A DNA stretch of 64,000 bases from positions 9,788,001 to 9,852,000 of the forward strand of contig OW799233.1 of the NCBI GenBank assembly GCA_941918925.1, given 5' to 3'. This DNA is from Phyto melanocephala (taxonomy: Eukaryota; Arthropoda; Insecta; Diptera; Rhinophoridae). Shown here one piece after another: positions 56,401 through 64,000 of the stretch; within the stretch, counting starts at the first letter, position 1; the number at the start of each line of letters is the position of its first letter. A program made the position numbers and the translations under genes. The notes below the pieces were generated by a model. The model was given only the letters and a program-made list of their open reading frames with translations. It had not been told where the DNA came from and searched no databases.

Positions 56401-59400
56401 TTGGAGCTGTATTAGCGGAGGCCAATTGAGGATTAAAACCGAAACTGAATTTTTGTGAGGTATTAGAAGGTGCCAGAATATTGGTGTTGATATCTTTTTT
56501 TGGAACGGTATCGTCTTTTGGAGCATCACAAGCATTACAGTATACTACATCGGCTGTATTAGATAGATAGCAAGCTTGACAATTCCAAGAACCAGCTTTG
56601 GGCTTGAAGGCATCCCCAAAACCACCTTCTGAGGGAGCATTAGGTTCATTTGTTTTTGTGGCAGTAGATGGTGTTTGTGCTGCTGTTGTATCGCCAGATG
56701 CAGACCCAAAACCAAAGGCGAACTTACTTGTAGAGTTAGTAGCCAAAATATTAGAGTTGTCAGCCTTTTTGGGTACAGTGTCATCTTTAGGTGTATTACA
56801 GGCTACACAATACATTTGATCGACTGTGTTGGATATGTAACAAGCCTGACAAGACCATGAACCAGCTTTAGGTTTAAAGGTATCACCGAAACCTTTTGCA
56901 GGTTTTGTGCTATCAGCTTCAACCTTTTCTTCATTCGTCTTAGAGTTGGTCTCATTCTCGTCACTGTTCATTTTAGATTGTGCACTTTGTATGACCTCTA
57001 AGAATTTTTCACAAGTTTCGGCATGTTTAAAACGTACCGTAAACATTTCCGTAATTAACTCATTTTCTGAAAAGTCCTGACCAGCCCAAGATAAAGCGGT
57101 TTTCGATTTGTTGACGTACTTGAAAGATGTGTCCTTGTATATACGTAGATTGCAGCACAATTTGTGTATCTGTTCTCTTCTCATTACTATACGCACTTTA
57201 TTTATATCGTCTTTGTCTTGCAAGAGTTTAATGTTGCCCAGACCACGTTCTTTCCATTCACTAGCTGTCTTATCGTAACGCAAGAGTTTAGCTCTATGTT
57301 CGAAGAGTACATTTTCATTTTCTTCTCCTGTATTCACCTCTACCAAATCGGGCAAAGGTATCACAGGATTAAATTCAGCGGTGGGCACATAATCGTCTTC
57401 GTTATCAGAGGCAGTAGCTTTATTTAAACTATTAGCCTTGGTTGTTTCGCTCACAGTTGATGGTGTTACAGTAGCCGGTGTTATGGTAAAGGGTGAGGTT
57501 GACATATTAGTAAAGATGCTAGCGAAAGGTGACGCTGTTGTAGTAGTGCTCTTAGTAAATGAAGCAATGGTTGTAGCTGCAGACGCTGCTGGCTTGCCAA
57601 ATGTAAAGTTAGCAAATGGCGAAGCTGTTGGTGCTGTAGTGCTTGTTGAAGATGTTATTTTGTTTGTAGACTCCTGTGTTGTTGGGATTTTATCGGTTAA
57701 ATTTAAGCCACTAAATAGTGATTTAGAGACGGTTGTACTTGTTACTGCAGCAGTAGTATTGACTGCTTCCGGTTTTATAGGTTGTTCGATAATTGTTTTG
57801 CCATGGCTCGAAAAACCTCCATCAACTTTTTGTGCCGGAGTGCTGGTTACAAAATTTGTAACATTAGACTTTGCCAAAGAGAAAGGAGCTCCTTTAGAAG
57901 AGTCAACTTTCGAGTTTTCTACGTTTTTAGTTGACTTAGCATTACATTTTTCTTCGGCTTCTTTTTGTGCCTGTTTAAAACATTCCTGGAATTGTTTTGC
58001 GGTTTCGCATAATTTAAAGCGAACAAAGAATTTTTCTAAATGCAAAGACTCGTCAGCAAAATCGTTAGCAACCCATATAAATCCTTTGGTCTCATTGTTG
58101 GGAACTGTTAAGATTAACTCTGGTGTTATAACATGATTAGCACATATTTTATGAGTTTGATCACGTCTCATTAAAATGCGAGAACTTCCCTCTTTGTTTT
58201 TAAGTATTTTTATGTCACCGATACCACGTTCTTTCCATTCTTTGTCTACATGACGAAATAGTTTAGCCCTATAGCAGAACTTTACTTCTTCATCCTCCTC
58301 TCCGGTTCGAACTTCTATTTCCTCGGGCAGGGGTATAATTGGCTTAAAATCGGGTCGTGGGTCATATTCATGATCTTCTGTATTAGATCTGTTGAAATCA
58401 CTACCAAAACTTTCAGATGTTTTATTGAGAATTTCAGTCCCAGTTATGGAGTTGTTTTTGGCTTGAGCAGCAGCAGCCGCTATCTGTGGCTTGAAACTGA
58501 ATGTTGAGGTGGCAATAGTATCTCCAAATGTTTTGCTACTAAATGGTGCATTTTCAACTGTCAACGGTGGTGGCGGTTGGCTTACCGAGCTAAGTTTAAT
58601 ATGATGAGAGGGTATGGTAACACTTAAAGGTGTTTGCTGAACTTGCATAGATATGATATTTGGATTGGGTAAGGGATCTGAGCTAGTTATAACAACATTA
58701 GCAGGAGGTCCTTTTTCCACCGGTTGACTGTTTAAAGGTTTATGAAACTGTATGGCGGTAGTGGGTGTTGAGTTAATGGGCGTAATACTTGCCGATGTCA
58801 CATTCATGCTCATAGCTGTGGTTTGAGTCAAAGGTATGTTAGAGTAAGTTGGCATAGTAGGGGTTGGTGCTATGTTACCAATATTAGGTGTAATTGAGAC
58901 CGGAGGTTGTTGTAATAAATTGAACAAATTACTGGTCCTATTAGGCTCTATAGCAACGGAAGCATGTGGCTGAGTGGGGGGTGGTAACAAAGGTGTCGAA
59001 GTTGCTGGTATATTAAAATTTATGCCCGTAGGTGTTACTGGTACAGTGGGATCTAAATATGGCAAAGAAGGAAGGGGACCAGGACGTTGACCTCCTGGTT
59101 GTGGTGCCATTATGTACGGATTCGGTTGATTGGGATGGCCATAAAAGTTCATAGGATAATTGTGTGCGTTTGGGAACATTGTACTATTGTAGGCAGCCGC
59201 TTGCAAACGTTGATGCTGAGCTATAAAAGGTGAATTTGTTATCATGTTGGGTGCATTTGTTACTCCTCCGGCATTGTTGCCATAAGGCGCATTTGCAGAT
59301 GACTGTTGCTGCTGCTGATACAGTTGTTGCTGCAAAGTATCCTCGATTAGATAAAGGTCATCCAAAACATTGGATGCATCATCTCTAGATGGTGGATTAG

Positions 59401-62400
59401 AAATACGTATTTTCTTCATGGTATCTTCAAGATTCGAAATTTTGTCTTTCAGAGTAGAGATTTCCCTGGTCACATTGCGCAATTCTGGCTTTAGCGTATC
59501 CATTATTTCATCTTTAAGCACTGTCAAAGTGTTGGCCATTTGTTTGACCAAATTTTCCAATTCTAAATTGTGTGTAGAAATCAGAGCATTACTATTTGTC
59601 AAAGTTTCACGTCTAGGGCATGTAGAATTCAGAATAGATGAAGTTGGCATTGTAGAACTCTCGGCGTAAAAATTAGCTTCAGCGTCTTCATAAGTGCTTG
59701 AATTGTTGTGACCGGTAATGGGACTGAAATTTGAATCATTCAAAAAACGTGCCGAGGCCTGTTGTAGCCTTTTAATTTCACTGTGTATTACTGAATTTAG
59801 GGGATGATTAGGATCTGCATGATTACTATTTTTAAGTAGAGCTAAAGTTTGATTAAGACATTCACTGGCTCGATCTAAATAAAAGCGTTTAGTTTTTTTG
59901 GGAGTCTTGCTAGCCTCATCTAGTTTGCGATAAGCCTCGGCTTGTAAATATGTAGCAAATGGTAGTTGTATACCAGTTAGTTCCTCAATCAAGTCTTCGT
60001 ATTCGGATTTTTTGAAATAGCGCGTTGCTAGGTAAGAAACTGCATCTTCCGCCACCGTGGCTAATTCGCGTTCCGCTGCCGAAGTTTGTGATTTAGCGTA
60101 TTTAAAATACTTACGGAATGGCTCCAAAACCCCCTTGTTATGCATTTTCATCATGTTCAAACCGTATTTATAGATTGATTCAGCTCTGGCTTCCAAAAAG
60201 GCCTTTTCAATTGGCTTAACAATATCTTGAGCTCGTGCCACAAATAACTGCCCTAATTTAAAAACTATAGCCATGTCTAATTTCGGCCCGTTAATACCTC
60301 TAACAGCTTCAATGCCATACTGTAAATTGGCTCTAATTTCAGCCAAATTATTACTATTGCTAAGATTTTTGTAAACCATGTATGCATCATACCACCACTG
60401 TGCTTGTTCATCAGAACATAAAAGATTTTGTACATTAACATAAGGTAAAATTTTTGGCTTTCCTACCGCTGTACTATTGCCAGACTGATAATTTTCGAAA
60501 GCCTCTCTATCCACTTCCAATGACCTCTTGGCTTGAATAGTGGCAGCATAAAGGAAACTGTCTACGTCTAATTGATTAAGTGATTCAGCTCCACAGAATG
60601 ACAGATTTTGTGTCGAAAAGTTTAAACCACTAAAATATTTTGCTCTAACGTAAGCCAAATTTTCATTAGCCAGACATAAGTAGACCATGTGGTGCAAAGA
60701 CTGTGGTCTCAGATATTGCGCATCGTCTTCATATTGCTCTACATCAGCATATATTGGCAGTTCGTACACTGGTTCGCTTAACTTAGAGCTTTTAACAAAA
60801 AGTGAAGATTGTTCCTTAATTTTTTGGTCGCTGTTGCAAAAAAGCAAAGCAAAAATATTACGCCTCCACTGACGGTCACTGCAAGTTTGGCGAACTTGCG
60901 CCAACAGCTCATCATTACTTTGCCAAAGTTTTGCGAATTGGGATCCCATCAAATTATTAACGTTGTGGGCATTCTCCTTGTCTACACAGGAATCATCGTT
61001 GATGCAAGAAAGTAAAACTCGACCGGCCTTAAATAAGTTTTTTTTTTATTTAAAGAAATATTTTACTGGTTAAAAAAAATTCTTAATGCAAAATTGTTAT
61101 TTAAAATATCTTTATCGGAAAAACATTTATTTTAGCATCTTTCGATGGATAGGAAATATTTCAAGGTATAATATAGATATAAGTGCAATAATTACCTGAG
61201 CGCATCGAAATGAACCCTCTCTTTGCCATAAAGCTATTAATTTTTTACTTTGTTCATTGCAATGCTTCATCCAGGGTTGTTTGTTATCTGGTGCATCAAT
61301 TTGATAGGCTAACATTAATAGTGGTAGTACGGCTCGTGTTGTTTCCTTCCATTTGTTTTTATTTTGCAACAATTCACGCTTAAATATTAAAGCTGTTGCA
61401 TGTAACAATAGCTGACCACGATAATGATCAAGAAACAACTCTACAAGCTCCTTCTGGGCACATAACTTATCAGATATTTGAGAAATCTTAAAAAGGTATT
61501 GATCCAAGTTGAAAAGTAAATTTGCAGTTTCTGTAACACCACCACCCACAATAGAGGAATTAGTAGTCACAGAAAATGATATTTGAACTTGACGTTCCAA
61601 GCAAATTGCCAACAGAAGCCAAAAGTCCCAGTCTTTATTTGTATTAGGTTTTTGCTCGTATTTATTCAAGACAAGCCACACAATATTGTACCATTCGCTA
61701 TTTGTCACAAACTCATCTTTTTGGCTCATTTCCAACTGATGCACATACTTAAAGGCATCTAGTATTTGATTCTTTTCCACGTAATTTCGCACTAGTCTAA
61801 CTCTTAGTTGTACATCATTAGGTCGTGCAGATATTTCCTTCTGTATCAACTCCTCTACTTGGTTAATACCTAGATCGTCTTTATTCATGAGTTTAAGACG
61901 CAGCGAGAAAACTGCATCATTCTGCACTTTTTCAGATTCGGCCAATTCACACCAATATTTGGCTTTATTGGTATTTAAGTTTTTATCCTCTAATAGCAAT
62001 TGGCAGACTGAAACCAAAACGTCTGTTTGTTTGGGATTCAATTGCAGGGAACGTTGAAATGATTGTAAAGCCTTGTCTGGTTTTTTAAGGCGCTGATAAC
62101 ATTGACCAAGTAGTTTGTGGGCCTGATCATTGTCTTCTTTAACACTCAAATAAGAACAAAGATATTGTTCGGCTGTAGAAAATTCGTTGACTTTATAGTA
62201 GAGTTTTGCAATAGTAAAGCTGCGTAAATGACGCTAAAGAAGGAAAAAATAATCTTAATTATTTTAATTTTTTATTTCATATCCTAAAAGCAATGATTCC
62301 TAACGAGTAATTTTTGTACATGAATTTTTTGCTATCGATAAGTTTTCATATGCTTTTATGCTATATGTAAATGAAATTATAATTTTTGTTATATTAAAAT

Positions 62401-62895
62401 TTTTTATAGAAATTTTAGACTAAACCTAAATACCGGTACACGCGTCTTATAAAAAAAAAACGTTGTGGACAAACGAATACATACAGGCGGTGTACTTAAC
62501 CTCAAATTTTAGAAAAAGTAATTTGTTTATTTTTAATTAACATTAAAATAGTTATGTCTGTAATTCAACAAAAAAATTATTTAGGTGGAAAAATATACCT
62601 TGAAATAAAAACATATTTATTTTAAAATAAATAATAATAATAAATAATTAAAAAAAAAACAATATGAAAAAGCTGGCTATGTACTTTTTTTTAGAAGAAA
62701 ATTGGTTGTCAAATACCTACTTAAACTATGTAAATATGAATTCCTTTTTTACGTTATTTAAAATATTCGATTTGCTTTACTAAATGCATTTTGTATAAAT
62801 ATAATTATTAAATTAGGACTCACCTCTTTTTCACTTCGAATTTTGGACAAGGCGGTGCGAACATGAGCATCAACTTCTTTTTTAGTCTTATACAT
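53465..62895 (-). CDS. Nup358: Nup358 / RanBP2, cytoplasmic-filament nucleoporin, five coding exons
   Basis: Minus-strand exons are 62824-62895, 61196-62233, 56051-61027, 53827-55705 and 53465-53763. All have GT/AG borders in phase and give 2,754 aa, close to fly Nup358. The protein forms the cytoplasmic filaments of the nuclear pore and binds RanGTP. The N-terminus (MYKTKKEVDAHVRTALSKIR) leads into TPR-type helices (AHKLLGQCYQRLKKPDKAL) and an alpha-helical region to about residue 850. A Gln/Pro/Asn-rich stretch follows. There are four Ran-binding domains with the PLP(E/D)..V.TGEE(D/N)E start and WKERG core, near 1265, 1590, 2021 (split over exons 3/4) and 2616. Two RanBP2 zinc fingers lie near 1760 and 1846 (GSWSCQACYISNT..YCVAC; GSWNCQACYLSNT..YCNAC). 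FG motifs lie between domains 3 and 4. It stops soon after domain 4, with no cyclophilin domain, as is usual in flies. Confidence 0.96.
62234..62823 (-). other. Nup358 intron 1 (590 bp)
   Basis: The donor is GAG|GTGAGTCC and the acceptor CTTCTTTAG|CG, both phase 0, joining RSEKE to RHLRSFTIAKLYYK. It is AT-rich with nothing else recognised. Confidence 0.85.
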
Positions 62896-63122
62896 GTTTG
62901 ATTTTTGTTAATTTACCAAACAAAAAATATAGTGAGCTTCGATCCAATATCCTTTATTTATTTCAAAAAGTCTTCTTTAAAAATTAACCTTTTATTTAAG
63001 TTTTTTTCTTTTTTCTACGGGTTTTCCTCTATTTTTTATGCAACCAATAAATGTTGTGAAATTCAGTTTAACGATACTATTTATATTTCAAAACCATTTG
63101 TTATAATCAGTATTTATATTCT

Positions 63123-63368
63123 TTGCATTATTTTTGTTACGTGAATTATTTTATAATGTTACGCAGCATTTATTGCTTTTCAAAAATTATTTTTTTTTGT
63201 GAATTTCTACTCTTCGGTTTTGCACAAGAAACTTTCGCAAATTCATCGTTCGCGCCAGCGATGGCTTCGTTATTTAACTCGGACAGTGATGATGACTCCG
63301 TGATTTTAATATTAACTATAGCGATTTTAGTAGCTATGGTAATCAATTACATTAACTACTACCAATAA
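63123..63368 (+). CDS. Small ORF, uncertain; acidic start plus one hydrophobic helix
   Basis: This 81-aa frame lies divergent from Nup358, about 230 bp upstream of its start codon. The inner Met at 63261 (context GCGATGGCT, good for initiation) would give a 35-aa product, MASLFNSDSDDDSVILILTI then AILVAMVINYINYYQ. It has an acidic serine/aspartate cluster and a single hydrophobic helix. Base composition over 63,230-63,300 is richer in G+C than its surroundings. It could be a membrane micropeptide, the remnant of a Harbinger-type transposase start (these often begin with Ser/Asp clusters before aliphatic repeats), or noise. Confidence 0.25.
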   Translation: MHYFCYVNYFIMLRSIYCFSKIIFFCEFLLFGFAQETFANSSFAPAMASLFNSDSDDDSVILILTIAILVAMVINYINYYQ

Positions 63369-64000
63369 TTTGCAAAATATAATTGAGGTTATGGTCGACA
63401 GTATTGCTAAAATAATTTGTCTTTAGTTAATTTTTGCCAACACACACCTGTTGAATTTTAAACGAATACTACTCAATTAAATTGTGAGATTTTATTATCT
63501 TATTTGCTTAAGTTTACTTTATCTAAACTCAAGTATACATGAAGCATTAGTTAGAGAACAAGCTAAATATCATATACCTACATTTACCTAAACTCGATTT
63601 AGGTAGCTCTTGGTTATTTTTTCGAATTCTTAACACATGTTGAAGTGTACAAAAATTTTAAGAGAAAACAAAAAAAAATAAAATAAAATAAAATAAAAAG
63701 AAATATATACTTGAATGTATAAAAAAATTAATATACTTAAATAAAAGTTTGTACTTTAATATCAGTAACAAATAGGGTACTTATTATAAATTATATCAAT
63801 ATCTGATTTCTAGCAAAAAAAAAAAAAAAATAAATAAATTAAATATTTTACCGATTTTAATGGTATTTTTCATAGCAGCAAAAATAAATATAATAATATA
63901 AAACAATATAATACAACAATAATAAACAATATAATATATAATATTATTTTAATATAATAAAATATATATAATTACAATCAAGCTTAACTAATACAAAAAT
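63369..64000. other. Intergenic, AT-rich, no supported gene
   Basis: Mostly A/T with A-runs and TATAATA-type simple sequence towards the end. A short inverted pair around ACCTAAACTCGATTTAGGT (63588-63606) could fold. I see no gene or transposon end. Confidence 0.45.

Noticed and set aside
57438..58136. 232-aa plus-strand frame rich in Val/Ala
   Set aside because: Antisense shadow of the Ser/Thr/Ala-rich part of Nup358.

Overview
This is a eukaryotic, very AT-rich window that looks like a calyptrate or blow-fly type dipteran. Three things support that. Two spliced genes on the minus strand give insect-type proteins with clean GT/AG junctions: the eIF2alpha kinase PEK/PERK, and the nucleoporin Nup358/RanBP2, which lacks the vertebrate C-terminal cyclophilin domain. 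The abundant interspersed repeat is DINE-1-like, with ATACCCTTCAC subterminal repeats and an ATTCGGC..GCCGAAT hairpin. The spaces between genes are packed with decayed DNA transposons. The species itself is an inference.

Layout. Bases 1-30,100 hold no gene I can support. They contain relics of a Tc1/mariner-type transposase, DINE-1-like elements, Helitrons, a SINE, a hAT element, a decayed piggyBac element, and a head-to-tail 4,073-bp tandem duplication (17,916-26,061) whose copies are almost identical. At 30,168-32,177 (+) lies an intronless M13/neprilysin-like gene whose zinc-binding and catalytic residues are replaced. Bases 32,200-36,240 carry a LINE 3' end, a palindromic MITE, a mariner relic and a short Helitron.

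Bases 36,245-48,909 (-) are PEK: five coding exons, 1,201 aa, with an 8.7-kb first intron full of transposon debris. Bases 49,000-53,460 include a Helitron with a nine-unit, 142-bp tandem array. Bases 53,465-62,895 (-) are Nup358: five coding exons, 2,754 aa. Beyond 62,900 there is only AT-rich sequence with one small, uncertain ORF.

The genes do not form a functional cluster. PEK is an ER stress sensor, Nup358 is the cytoplasmic-filament nucleoporin and the M13-like protein is probably secreted or membrane-anchored. The most notable non-genic biology is the Helitron set, with conserved A|T insertion, TCTATATATATAAA starts, CTAG ends and internal minisatellite arrays. Also notable are a three-deep nested insertion at 8,573-10,165 and the recent duplication with one breakpoint inside a hAT element. 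I found no clearly new biological system. All calls come from reading the sequence; no searches were run.
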